Source: Hymenobacter polaris (GTDB lineage Bacteria; Bacteroidota; Bacteroidia; Cytophagales; Hymenobacteraceae). Taken from it: 64,000 bases of DNA. The number at the start of each line of letters is the position of its first letter. Position 1 is the first letter of the stretch. The stretch spans positions 36,728 to 100,727 of the forward strand of contig NZ_JABBGH010000005.1 in the NCBI RefSeq assembly GCF_012927305.1, written 5' to 3'. The notes below the pieces were generated by a model that did not search any database, was not told the DNA's origin, and worked only from the letters and a program-made list of their open reading frames with translations. Made by a program: the position numbers and the translations under genes. Shown here in pieces: positions 24,971 to 33,223 of this stretch.

Positions 24971-26698
24971 ATGAAAGCATCGGACTACATCGCCCGGTTT
25001 CTGGAAGCCCAGGGGGTCACGCACATCTTTGAGATGTCGGGGGGCATGATAACCCACATGCTCGACTCGCTGCAACAGCTTACGGCTATCGATATCGTGA
25101 GCATGCACCACGAGCAGTCGGCCTCTTTCGCGGCCGATGCCTACGGCCGGGTTACGGGCGTGCCGGGCGTGGCCATGGCGACGAGCGGGCCGGGGGCAAC
25201 CAACCTGCTGACGGGGATTGCCTCGTGCTTTTTCGACTCGGTGCCGGCGGTGTTTATTACCGGGCAGGTCAATACGTTCGAGCAGAAAGGAGACCGGGGC
25301 ATCCGGCAGCTGGGTTTTCAGGAAACTGATATCGCCAGCATGGCGCGGCCGGTCTGCAAGGCCTGCTACGAGGTGAAAGACGCCCTAGAGCTGCCGCAGG
25401 TGCTGGAAGAGGCTTTCCGGGTAGCGCTGGGCGACCGGCCGGGGCCGGTGCTGGTGGATATTCCTATGAACGTGCAGCGCGGTGATATCCCGGCGCCGAC
25501 TGCGGGCTTTCGGCGCGTTGGCCGCGAGGGCGTACCCTCCGAGCTGACGCCCGCCGTGCTCGACGAGCTGGCGCAGGCGCTGGCCGCCGCCAGCCGGCCG
25601 CTTATCCTGGTGGGGCGGGGGGTGCGCGCCGCCGGGCAGGTGGCGGCGTTCCGCGAGTTTGTGGGCCACGTGCAGGTGCCGGTGGTGGCTTCGCTGCTGG
25701 GCCTCGACGCACTAACTTACGACGACCCCTACCGGGTGGGCTATATTGGGGCCTACGGCAACCGCTGGGCTAACATGGCCCTTGGCAGCAGCGACTTCAT
25801 CCTGGTGCTGGGCGCCCGGCTCGACATCCGGCAGACCGGGGCGGACACCAAGTATTTCAAGGAGGGCCGCACTATCTACCACGTCGACTGCGACCCGGCT
25901 GAGATAAACAATCGCGTAACTGGCTGCCGCTCTGTCGTAGCCGACCTGGCCGATTTCTTCGCCCTCGCTGCCCGCTACTACAATCCTGCCGACTTTGACG
26001 CTCGCCCCGAGTGGCGCGCCGAGCTGCGCGACTTGCAAGCGCAGTGGCCCGATACGCAGGAGCAGCCCGGCATCGTGGGCATCAACCCCAATGAGTTTAT
26101 GCACGCGCTGTCGCGGTCGGGCCAGGGCGCCGGCTATCTGGCCGACGTAGGCAACCATCAGCAATGGGCTGCCCAAAGCCTGGAATTGACCGCCGAGCAG
26201 CTATTTCTTACGTCGGGGGGGCTAGGCAGCATGGGCTACGCGCTACCGGCTGCCCTAGGCATGTGCTTCGCCGCCGGCCGGCAGCCGGTGGTAACTATCT
26301 CGGGCGACGGAGGCTTCCAAATGAATATGCAGGAGCTGCAAACCATCGCTCACCATCAATTGCCTATCAAGCTAGTAGTGCTCAATAATAACTGCCTGGG
26401 CATGATTCGGCAGTTTCAGGACTCCTACTTTGAGGGGCGCTACCAAAGTACCTACTGGGGCTACAGCGCCCCCGACTTCACCAAGATTGCCGCCGCCTAC
26501 GGCATCCCGACGCTTACGGTGAGTGAGCCGGATAAAGTGGCGGAAGCGGCAGCCTGGCTCTGGCAAAATCCGCAGCAGCCGGCGTTGCTGCAAGTAATGA
26601 TTGATACCCACGTAAACTGCTACCCCAAGCTGGCTTTCGGCCGGCCCATCACCGAGATGGAGCCGTTTGCTAAGCCGCTGGAGATGGAAGGTACCTGA
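24971..26698 (+). CDS. Thiamine diphosphate enzyme, acetolactate synthase-like; candidate YerE-type sugar-branching enzyme
   Basis: 575 residues with the three-domain layout of acetolactate synthase: an N-terminal pyrimidine-binding domain with the activating glutamate in MHHEQSASFAADAYGR (Glu48), a central domain, and a C-terminal diphosphate-binding domain with GDGGFQMNMQEL (near 445) ending at LNNNCLG. True IlvB proteins sit with ilvN/ilvC; this one sits between CDP-sugar genes. In Yersinia YerE, of the same family, adds a two-carbon unit from pyruvate to C4 of CDP-4-keto-3,6-dideoxyglucose to make yersiniose A. The same role is proposed here. Alternatives are oxo-acid decarboxylation or acetolactate formation. 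Confidence 0.85.
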   Translation: MKASDYIARFLEAQGVTHIFEMSGGMITHMLDSLQQLTAIDIVSMHHEQSASFAADAYGRVTGVPGVAMATSGPGATNLLTGIASCFFDSVPAVFITGQVNTFEQKGDRGIRQLGFQETDIASMARPVCKACYEVKDALELPQVLEEAFRVALGDRPGPVLVDIPMNVQRGDIPAPTAGFRRVGREGVPSELTPAVLDELAQALAAASRPLILVGRGVRAAGQVAAFREFVGHVQVPVVASLLGLDALTYDDPYRVGYIGAYGNRWANMALGSSDFILVLGARLDIRQTGADTKYFKEGRTIYHVDCDPAEINNRVTGCRSVVADLADFFALAARYYNPADFDARPEWRAELRDLQAQWPDTQEQPGIVGINPNEFMHALSRSGQGAGYLADVGNHQQWAAQSLELTAEQLFLTSGGLGSMGYALPAALGMCFAAGRQPVVTISGDGGFQMNMQELQTIAHHQLPIKLVVLNNNCLGMIRQFQDSYFEGRYQSTYWGYSAPDFTKIAAAYGIPTLTVSEPDKVAEAAAWLWQNPQQPALLQVMIDTHVNCYPKLAFGRPITEMEPFAKPLEMEGT

Positions 26699-26717
26699 GC
26701 GCTTTCTCTGCGCAACG

Positions 26718-26725
26718 TACCTTTG
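26718..26725 (+). promoter_or_regulatory. -7 box TACCTTTG for the RfbH gene
   Basis: Exact TAnnTTTG, 31 bases before ATG 26757 and just after the stop of the thiamine enzyme, so RfbH may have its own transcript. Confidence 0.6.
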
Positions 26726-26756
26726 GGGTCTGTATCGCCGTTTTTATACCTTTTTT

Positions 26757-28082
26757 ATGTCGCCTAAGCAGGATACCACCACCTATAAGAATTTTGATGA
26801 GCGCTTGGCTGAAGAGCTGAAACAAGCCATTCTGCCGAACATCACCAAGCGTATTGTGCCGGGGCAGGACTACATTCCGGTAACCGGTAAGGTGCTGGAT
26901 GCTGAAGATTTGCTTTACGGGGTAGATGCCACGATGGATGGCTGGTTGACTACCGGGCGCTTCGGGCCTAAGTTTGAGCAGAAGCTGGCCCGCTACTTCG
27001 GCGCTAAGTCATCGCTGGTAGTAAACTCGGGCTCTTCGGCCAACCTGGTGGCTTTTTATGCGCTGACTTCGCCCAAGCTGGGTGAGCGGGCTATTAAGCC
27101 CGGTGATGAGGTGATTACGGTGGCGGCTGGGTTCCCAACCACCGTCAACCCTATGATTCAGTTCGGATGCGTGCCGGTGTTCATCGACATCGACATCCCG
27201 ACTTATAATATCAAGGCCGAGCTGATTGAGCAAGCCCTAACGCCTAAGACCAAAGCCATTATGATGGCCCACACCCTAGGCAACCCCTTCAACCTGGGCG
27301 AAGTGATGCGGGTGGCTAAGAAGTATAACCTGTGGGTGATTGAGGACGACTGTGATTCGCTGGGGGCTACGTATAACGGCCAGAAAACCGGCACTTTCGG
27401 CGACTTGGCTACGTTGTCGTTTTACCCGGCGCACCACATAACGATGGGGGAGGGCGGCGCCGTACTCATCAACAACATCCGGCTTAAGATGCTGGCCGAG
27501 AGCTTCCGCGACTGGGGCCGCGATTGCTACTGCGAGCCGGGTAAAGACAATACCTGCAACAAACGCTTCTGCTGGCAGCTAGGCGAGCTTCCCTACGGCT
27601 ACGACCATAAGTACACCTATTCGCACATCGGCTTCAACCTGAAGGTAACCGATATGCAAGCCGCCATTGGCCTAAGCCAGCTCAACAAAGCCGATTACTT
27701 CGTGCAGCGCCGCCGTGAGAACCACGCGATGCTGTATCAGAAGCTCAAGCAGTTTGAGGAACACTTCATCCTGCCCGAGCCGACGCCCAACTCTGACCCG
27801 AGTTGGTTTGGTTTCCTCCTCACGTTGCGTGATGACAGCCCCATTAACCGGGCCCACCTGGTAGAGCATTTGGAAAACAGCAAAATAGGTACCCGACTCT
27901 TGTTTGCGGGTAACCTATTGCGCCAGCCTGCCTACCAAGGCATAAACCACCGGGTAGTAGGCGACCTTACCAATACCGATACTGTTATGAACCGCTCCTT
28001 TTGGCTAGGTGTATGGCCCGGCTTACAAGAAGAGCATTACGATTATATGGTAGAGATAATTAAGGATTACTTAATGAAATAG
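26757..28082 (+). CDS. rfbH: CDP-4-keto-6-deoxyglucose 3-dehydrase (E1, RfbH/AscC type)
   Basis: A PMP-dependent iron-sulfur enzyme that removes the C3 hydroxyl of CDP-4-keto-6-deoxyglucose. The DegT-fold protein of 441 residues has FYPAHHITMGEGG (His pair near 226-227) where aminotransferases have the Schiff-base lysine; this His replacement is diagnostic for E1. The [2Fe-2S] ligands fit C-X57-C-X1-C-X7-C exactly (from the Cys in IEDDCDSLG to DCYC and DNTC). It needs an electron-donor reductase (E3), which is not in the window. Start ATG 26757 follows a -7 box; an earlier in-frame start at 26667 would overlap the preceding gene. Confidence 0.96.
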   Translation: MSPKQDTTTYKNFDERLAEELKQAILPNITKRIVPGQDYIPVTGKVLDAEDLLYGVDATMDGWLTTGRFGPKFEQKLARYFGAKSSLVVNSGSSANLVAFYALTSPKLGERAIKPGDEVITVAAGFPTTVNPMIQFGCVPVFIDIDIPTYNIKAELIEQALTPKTKAIMMAHTLGNPFNLGEVMRVAKKYNLWVIEDDCDSLGATYNGQKTGTFGDLATLSFYPAHHITMGEGGAVLINNIRLKMLAESFRDWGRDCYCEPGKDNTCNKRFCWQLGELPYGYDHKYTYSHIGFNLKVTDMQAAIGLSQLNKADYFVQRRRENHAMLYQKLKQFEEHFILPEPTPNSDPSWFGFLLTLRDDSPINRAHLVEHLENSKIGTRLLFAGNLLRQPAYQGINHRVVGDLTNTDTVMNRSFWLGVWPGLQEEHYDYMVEIIKDYLMK

Positions 28083-28085
28083 GGG

Positions 28086-28137
28086 ATAATGGTGCTTGCT
28101 ATTATTAATCCAATAGTAAGCACCATTATTTTATTTT
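28086..28137 (+). terminator. Strong terminator after rfbH
   Basis: 18-base arms, 28086-28103 and 28112-28129, pair with a single G-T wobble around an 8-base loop, then TTTATTTT. This closes the CDP-sugar block and marks the left edge of the AT-rich island. Confidence 0.9.
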
Positions 28138-28199
28138 CCACTATTATAAGTTCATCTTTGTAAAAATTTGCTGATACTTGATAGTATCCTTTTATTATA

Positions 28200-29153
28200 A
28201 TGAAAAATAAATTAGGCATATTTATTATAACTTATAACAGAGCTAATTTATTAGCGCAAACGTTAGATTTTTTAGCATCTTCTCTATTAAAGTCGTATCA
28301 TATAACTGTATTAGATAATGCTTCTACAGACGATACCGCGCTTGTTGTATCTAATAAAAAAAATATTTTACCTAATTTAGAAATTGTAACTAATCATGTA
28401 AATGTTGGGCCGAATGCCAATTTTATGCGGGCATTCGATTATGGTAAATTTGAGTATACATGGGTTATTTGTGATGATGACGTTTTTGATTTAAATCATT
28501 TCGATGATGTCTTAAAAGTAATAGAAGAAGGCAAAGTTGATTTAATTCATGTAGGGGCCCATAAACAAGATATTTGGAGTTATGGAGGCTATTATAAAAA
28601 TCCAAGCGAATCATTGGCAATGGGATATGCTTATTTTAAATTTGCTAGTTTCATGCCTTGTAATATATTTAAGACGGATTTATTCGTAAAAAAATACTTA
28701 ATCCCTGGATATAATAATATTGGCAATGCATATCCGCATATGCCTTTTGCATTTGGTATTTATTCTAATAATGTTCCATTTTATATAGCCCAGCATCAAA
28801 TAGTATTTGCTCAAGAAGGGCAGCATTATTCTGTAAGCGCTTGGTTTATATGGTGGATGAAAACTTGTGAATTATTAATTGAGCCGTCAAAAGTAAGGTT
28901 AGCTTACTTAAATCAATGGAAAGATAATGGTATTGCAAACGATGAACCTGGTTTAAAATCATTAGTTTACGCAAAATCAATCATTCCAAATTCTCAGTAT
29001 ATTGAGAATTTTATAAATACATATTTTGATTTTAAAGATAGAAAAAAAATTCTTAAATATGAAATTAGTGATTTGAATTTTAAAAATAAGGTTATTCATA
29101 TTTTTTATAAGATAAAAGAAAGTATTTATAAATCAAAATACTTATTTAAATAA
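28200..29153 (+). CDS. Glycosyltransferase family 2 protein
   Basis: 317 residues. The N-terminal GT-A fold begins KLGIFIITYNRANLLAQTLDFL. VLDNASTDDT binds the nucleotide, and VICDDDVFD (near residue 97) provides the metal-binding acidic triplet. Donor and acceptor are unknown. The gene is strikingly AT-rich (A/T third positions, codons such as TTA, AAA, ATA) compared with the GC-rich cassette just before it, which suggests acquisition from an AT-rich genome. First gene of a four-gene AT-rich run; the next starts 8 bases after its stop. Confidence 0.88.
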   Translation: MKNKLGIFIITYNRANLLAQTLDFLASSLLKSYHITVLDNASTDDTALVVSNKKNILPNLEIVTNHVNVGPNANFMRAFDYGKFEYTWVICDDDVFDLNHFDDVLKVIEEGKVDLIHVGAHKQDIWSYGGYYKNPSESLAMGYAYFKFASFMPCNIFKTDLFVKKYLIPGYNNIGNAYPHMPFAFGIYSNNVPFYIAQHQIVFAQEGQHYSVSAWFIWWMKTCELLIEPSKVRLAYLNQWKDNGIANDEPGLKSLVYAKSIIPNSQYIENFINTYFDFKDRKKILKYEISDLNFKNKVIHIFYKIKESIYKSKYLFK

Positions 29154-29161
29154 GATTTGTA

Positions 29162-30268
29162 ATGTATAATTCTGAGTTGAATAGCAAGCTTAGAGCACTT
29201 GCCATATACCTTCCTCAGTTTCATCCCGTAAAAGAAAATGATGAGTGGTGGGGTATGGGATTTACAGAGTGGACGAACGTAGCAAAATCAACCGCTCGTT
29301 TTCCAGGGCATTATCAACCTCAGTTACCAACCGACTTAGGGTTTTATGACTTGCGGGTTGCTGAAGTTCGCCAATTACAAGCTGATTTAGCTAAGCAGTA
29401 CGGTATACATGGATTTTGCTATTATCACTATTGGTTTACAGGTAGACGCATATTAGAACAGCCATTTAACGCTGTTTTACAATCAGGCAAACCTGACTTT
29501 CCCTTTTGTTTGTGCTGGGCTAACGAAAACTGGACTAGACGTTGGGACGGCCAAGACCAAGAAGTATTGTTGAAGCAGGATTACAGCGAAGAAGATGACC
29601 GAGCGCACATTCGCTCTCTGATTCCGGCATTTACCGATGATAGATATATTCGAGTTGATGGTAAGCCCGTTTTCATAGTCTATCGTACTAATTTGCTTCC
29701 TGACCCAAAACACACCGCGAAGATTTGGCGGGAGGAAGTTCAGCAAGCAGGTATTAGTGGTTTATACTTAATTCAAGTTAACAGCCTAGGTGCGCATCAT
29801 AACCCTAATGATATCGGATTTGATGCTGCGCTTGACTTTCAACCAGACTGGGGTAATATGCCTGCTAAGCAGTTGGGGGGAATAAAAGAAAAATTTATGC
29901 GTAGATTAGGTAATAAGCCGCACTACGACAAAGACAATATTTATGATTATGATGCGATGGTTGATAAAATGATTGCTCGAAAAGGGGTAGGCTACAAGAT
30001 GTTTCCAGGAGTTACTCCTTCTTGGGATAACAGTGCTAGAAGGAAGCAAGGAGCAACTATAGTAGATGCGGCTACCCCTGATAAATATGAAGAATGGCTT
30101 AGAAATATAGTAAATACATTCAAGCCATACTCAAAAGAGGAAAATTTTATTTTTATTAATGCATGGAATGAATGGGCTGAAGGCAATCATTTAGAGCCCT
30201 GTATACGCTGGGGGCGTAAGTATTTAGAAGCTACTGCTCGTGCACTTAGTGCAATAAATAATCATTGA
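29162..30268 (+). CDS. WbsX-like glycan synthesis protein (GH99-like domain)
   Basis: 368 residues with the WbsX/GH99-like pattern: ALAIYLPQFHPVKENDEWWG, GFTEWTNVAKS, YGIHGFCYYHYWF, CLCWANENWTRRWDG and the late NAWNEWAEGNHLEPC. Such proteins occur in O-antigen and capsule loci. They are annotated as glycosyltransferases or glycosidase-like proteins and their exact reaction is unsettled. There is no signal peptide, so it acts in the cytoplasm. AT-rich, but less so than its neighbours. Confidence 0.88.
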   Translation: MYNSELNSKLRALAIYLPQFHPVKENDEWWGMGFTEWTNVAKSTARFPGHYQPQLPTDLGFYDLRVAEVRQLQADLAKQYGIHGFCYYHYWFTGRRILEQPFNAVLQSGKPDFPFCLCWANENWTRRWDGQDQEVLLKQDYSEEDDRAHIRSLIPAFTDDRYIRVDGKPVFIVYRTNLLPDPKHTAKIWREEVQQAGISGLYLIQVNSLGAHHNPNDIGFDAALDFQPDWGNMPAKQLGGIKEKFMRRLGNKPHYDKDNIYDYDAMVDKMIARKGVGYKMFPGVTPSWDNSARRKQGATIVDAATPDKYEEWLRNIVNTFKPYSKEENFIFINAWNEWAEGNHLEPCIRWGRKYLEATARALSAINNH

Positions 30269-30270
30269 TT

Positions 30271-31197
30271 ATGTATTTTGTATCGGTAATAATTCCTAAT
30301 TATAATCATGCTGAATATATAGAACAAAGGATTGAATCAGTACTATCGCAGAGCTACGATAATTTCGAAGTAATTATTTTGGATGATTATTCAACTGATA
30401 ACAGTCGTGAAATTATTAATAGGTACAATGGTAATGTAAGAGTCAGTCATATTATTTATAATGAAAAAAATAGCGGTTCTACATTCAAGCAGTGGGAAAA
30501 AGGTATTTCACTGGCTAAAGGAGAATGGATTTGGATTGCAGAAAGTGATGATTGGTGTGAGCCAACACTATTAGAGACACTTATTAAAAGTGTAAATGAA
30601 AAGACTACTATTGCTTTTTGTCAATCTATTGTTGTTCATAGTAGCGGTGATATATGGTGGCAGACAAGCGCTAAAAAATTTGAGACTGTTCTAAATGGAA
30701 TTGATTTTGTTCAGCAAAGTATGCTCGTAAATAATGTTATCATTAATGCGAGTATGTGTATATTTAGGAAGCAAACATATTCTTTGATAAGTAAAGATTA
30801 TGTAGAATTTAGGCTATGCGGGGATTGGCTATTTTGGATTGAATTTGCTCAGAAAGGAGAAGTATATATCTCTGGTAAAGTTTTGAATTATTTTCGAAAA
30901 CATGACAAAGATGTTAGCGGTAAATCTTATAAGAACGGAGTATATTACTATGAATATTTGCGGTTATTAAATTTATTAATAAGCTATAATATAATAACGC
31001 GAATCCAATTAGAAGATTTGCTCATAAAAAAATTAAAATATTTGATTCATGACGCTAGGGTAGAAAAAGAAATTGCATATAAATTAAAGACTGAATATTT
31101 TAAAGGTGTAGGTACTGCTGGTATAAAAATAAAAAATTACAAGATTCTTGGTAAGATTATTTACATGCAGCTGTTAAAGTTTAATTTATTTAAATAA
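30271..31197 (+). CDS. Glycosyltransferase family 2 protein
   Basis: 308 residues. FVSVIIPNYNHAEYIEQRIESVL opens the GT-A fold, ILDDYSTDNS and WIAESDDWCEP (acidic metal site near residue 90) follow. ATG 30271 is preferred over TTG 30265 since the family N terminus starts immediately before the first beta strand. It begins 2 bases after the WbsX stop and overlaps the next gene by one base, so the four AT-rich genes are probably one operon. Confidence 0.9.
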   Translation: MYFVSVIIPNYNHAEYIEQRIESVLSQSYDNFEVIILDDYSTDNSREIINRYNGNVRVSHIIYNEKNSGSTFKQWEKGISLAKGEWIWIAESDDWCEPTLLETLIKSVNEKTTIAFCQSIVVHSSGDIWWQTSAKKFETVLNGIDFVQQSMLVNNVIINASMCIFRKQTYSLISKDYVEFRLCGDWLFWIEFAQKGEVYISGKVLNYFRKHDKDVSGKSYKNGVYYYEYLRLLNLLISYNIITRIQLEDLLIKKLKYLIHDARVEKEIAYKLKTEYFKGVGTAGIKIKNYKILGKIIYMQLLKFNLFK

Positions 31198-32234
31198 TGG
31201 TCGAAATTCCTAATAATAATCTGATGAAGGATGGAGTTTCAATTATTGTTTGCTGCTATAATAGTGCAATTAGATTGCCAGACACTATAAAGCATTTGGC
31301 AAATCAAAAAGTTGCTCCTAAAATACCTTGGGAGGTTATAATAGTAGATAATAATTCAACTGATAATACGGCATATGTGGCAGTAGAAGAATGGAAGAAG
31401 TATGATGTTAATGCTGAATTACGTGTAGTTGAGCAGAACATAGCTGGGTTATCAGCTGCTCGTGAAAAAGGGATTGAATATTCTGCATATAATATTTTAA
31501 TTTTTTGTGATGATGATAATTGGCTAGATTCTGCCTATGTAAATGAATCCTATAATATTTTAAGCCAACACACGCAGATAGCGGCGGTTGGTGGTAATAA
31601 CATCGGAGTGTATGAAGAAACCCCGCCCGCTTGGCTAAAGTATTTTGAGCATTCATATGCTATCGGAAATCAAGCCGAAAATGAACTCCAATTGCTCGGA
31701 GGCTATCGCTACCTAGTAGGAGCTGGAATGGCATTTAAAAAAGACGCATATAATGCTATAAAACGCTTGAACTATAAGTTCTATCTGACGGATAGGATTG
31801 GTAATAAAGTGGTTGGGGGTGGAGATGTTGAATTATGTTTTATTTTTAAGCTTGCAGGTTATCAAATAGCAGCTAGTAATAAGCTTAAATTACATCATTA
31901 TATGCCTGCCGGCCGTATTAGTAAAAAATATTTAATAAATATGTGGCATCAATATAGTTATTCATGGATGGTATTTGAGGGTTATAAGGCTTGCTTAAAT
32001 AAGAATAGTAATAATTTATTTATGAATAAAGCGTATTGGCAGAAAATAGCAATTGAAAAATTGTTTGATAAATTTACTATTTTGCCTAGGTTTTTGTATC
32101 ATAGAATAAAAAATAATGTAGTTTATTTTCTGCCGCATGAAGCTGATATATTGTACGCACTTTTTCTGTTTAAACATGCTAATAGAGTAGTTGATGTTAT
32201 TCACGAATTGCAAGAAAAAGAAGTGAATGAATAA
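31197..32234 (+). CDS. Glycosyltransferase family 2 protein
   Basis: 345 residues with GVSIIVCCYNSAIRLPDTI, IIVDNNSTDNT and ILIFCDDDNWLD (metal-binding acidic cluster near 103). After about residue 240 the C terminus has no recognised domain. Third GT2 of the AT-rich island; its stop overlaps the start of the DUF5672 gene by 8 bases, although that gene is distinctly more GC-rich. The composition change at a translational overlap marks the right edge of the island. Confidence 0.9.
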   Translation: MVEIPNNNLMKDGVSIIVCCYNSAIRLPDTIKHLANQKVAPKIPWEVIIVDNNSTDNTAYVAVEEWKKYDVNAELRVVEQNIAGLSAAREKGIEYSAYNILIFCDDDNWLDSAYVNESYNILSQHTQIAAVGGNNIGVYEETPPAWLKYFEHSYAIGNQAENELQLLGGYRYLVGAGMAFKKDAYNAIKRLNYKFYLTDRIGNKVVGGGDVELCFIFKLAGYQIAASNKLKLHHYMPAGRISKKYLINMWHQYSYSWMVFEGYKACLNKNSNNLFMNKAYWQKIAIEKLFDKFTILPRFLYHRIKNNVVYFLPHEADILYALFLFKHANRVVDVIHELQEKEVNE

Positions 32235-33036
32235 GGTCTGTATAGTTATTCCTATTCACTCGGCCAAGCCTATTCCCTACGAGCTTATATCGTTTCAACA
32301 GTGCTTTAAGGTGCTAGGTGACTACCCAATAAAAATTGTGGCACCCAGCGGCTTGAACCTGGATGCCTACCGGCAGGTAGTGCCAAGCTTTGAAGTCATT
32401 TACATTGACCCAAAATGGCAGAGTAACATTGCGGCTTATAATAAACTGAAGCTTAGTAGGTATTTCTATAGGTTGTTTAGCAGCTACGAGTACCTGCTGA
32501 CGTATGAGACCGATGCCTTTGTATTTAAAGACGAGCTAGCCGCCTGGTGCGAGAAGGGGTACGATTACATTGGTGCACCGTGGTTTGAGGACTATAACCT
32601 AGCCGGCACCGACGCCAGGCTGGTAGGAGTCGGCAACTCTGGGTTTTCGCTGCGCAAGGTTGCGGCCGTAGCACGGGTGCTAAAGCGCATTTATTATAAA
32701 AATCCTTTTGACTACACCAGTGGTCTACGGAACTTGATTAAGGCCTACGCGAATACTCCCTACCGCTGGCTGCGTAACCTATCGAGTGAGAACTACACGA
32801 TTCAAACTGCGTGTAGCCTGTCGGAAGACCGCTTTTATAGTGATGTCGCGCCGCTCCATTCGCCGAGCTTCGCCATCGCTCCCATTGAGGAAGCGGTAAA
32901 GTTTAGCTTTGAAGTACGGCCAGAGGTGTTATATAAGCTCAACGGTGAGCAGCTGCCGATGGGCTGCCATGCCTGGTGGCGCTATAGCTTCGAGTTCTGG
33001 AAGCCAATTATTGAAAGCTACGGGTATACGCTTTGA
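32227..33036 (+). CDS. DUF5672 family protein, putative glycosyltransferase-like
   Basis: 269 residues. KVCIVIPIHSAKPIPYELISFQQC at the start, LTYETDAFVFKDELAAWCEKGYDYIGAPWF in the middle and GVGNSGFSLRKV are the DUF5672 pattern. The YETDAFVF stretch resembles a GT-A metal site (D.D-like), and the family is found in polysaccharide loci, so a transferase function is probable but unproven. It overlaps the preceding GT2 by 8 bases. Confidence 0.82.
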   Translation: MNKVCIVIPIHSAKPIPYELISFQQCFKVLGDYPIKIVAPSGLNLDAYRQVVPSFEVIYIDPKWQSNIAAYNKLKLSRYFYRLFSSYEYLLTYETDAFVFKDELAAWCEKGYDYIGAPWFEDYNLAGTDARLVGVGNSGFSLRKVAAVARVLKRIYYKNPFDYTSGLRNLIKAYANTPYRWLRNLSSENYTIQTACSLSEDRFYSDVAPLHSPSFAIAPIEEAVKFSFEVRPEVLYKLNGEQLPMGCHAWWRYSFEFWKPIIESYGYTL

Positions 33037-33093
33037 TGGTTCCTGCAGCATGCCTGCGTTGGCAATGAAGCTGTTTTAGGCACTCGCGCTTTG

Positions 33094-33171
33094 TCCGGGC
33101 TGCACTTGTTGAAGCATCTTTGCCGGATGCCCCCTAGGGGCGTGGTAGCAATGCTGCGGTAAGCATGACGT
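33094..33171. repeat. Decayed palindrome-family copy
   Basis: GCACTTGTTGAAGCATCTTTGCC on the left and GGTAGCAATGCTGCGGTAAGCATGACG on the right align to the family only with many changes; a CCCCTAGGGG lies in the loop. Pairing is now weak. Confidence 0.5.
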
Positions 33172-33206
33172 GCTGGTTCTCCAGGCCTTCTAAAAGCCTC
33201 TTAGTC

Positions 33207-33214
33207 TACTTTTG
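33207..33214 (+). promoter_or_regulatory. -7 box TACTTTTG for the first GT4 gene
   Basis: Exact TAnnTTTG, 9 bases before ATG 33224. It rules out the in-frame TTG at 33212, which lies inside the box. Confidence 0.65.
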
Positions 33215-33223
33215 TGGGTAGCA

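Noticed and set aside
24971..26698. Housekeeping acetolactate synthase IlvB
   Set aside because: No ilvN, ilvC or ilvD nearby, and the gene is embedded in a CDP-sugar operon; kept only as an alternative.
26757..28082. Ordinary DegT aminotransferase
   Set aside because: The Schiff-base lysine is replaced by His and four Cys ligands have the exact E1 spacing.
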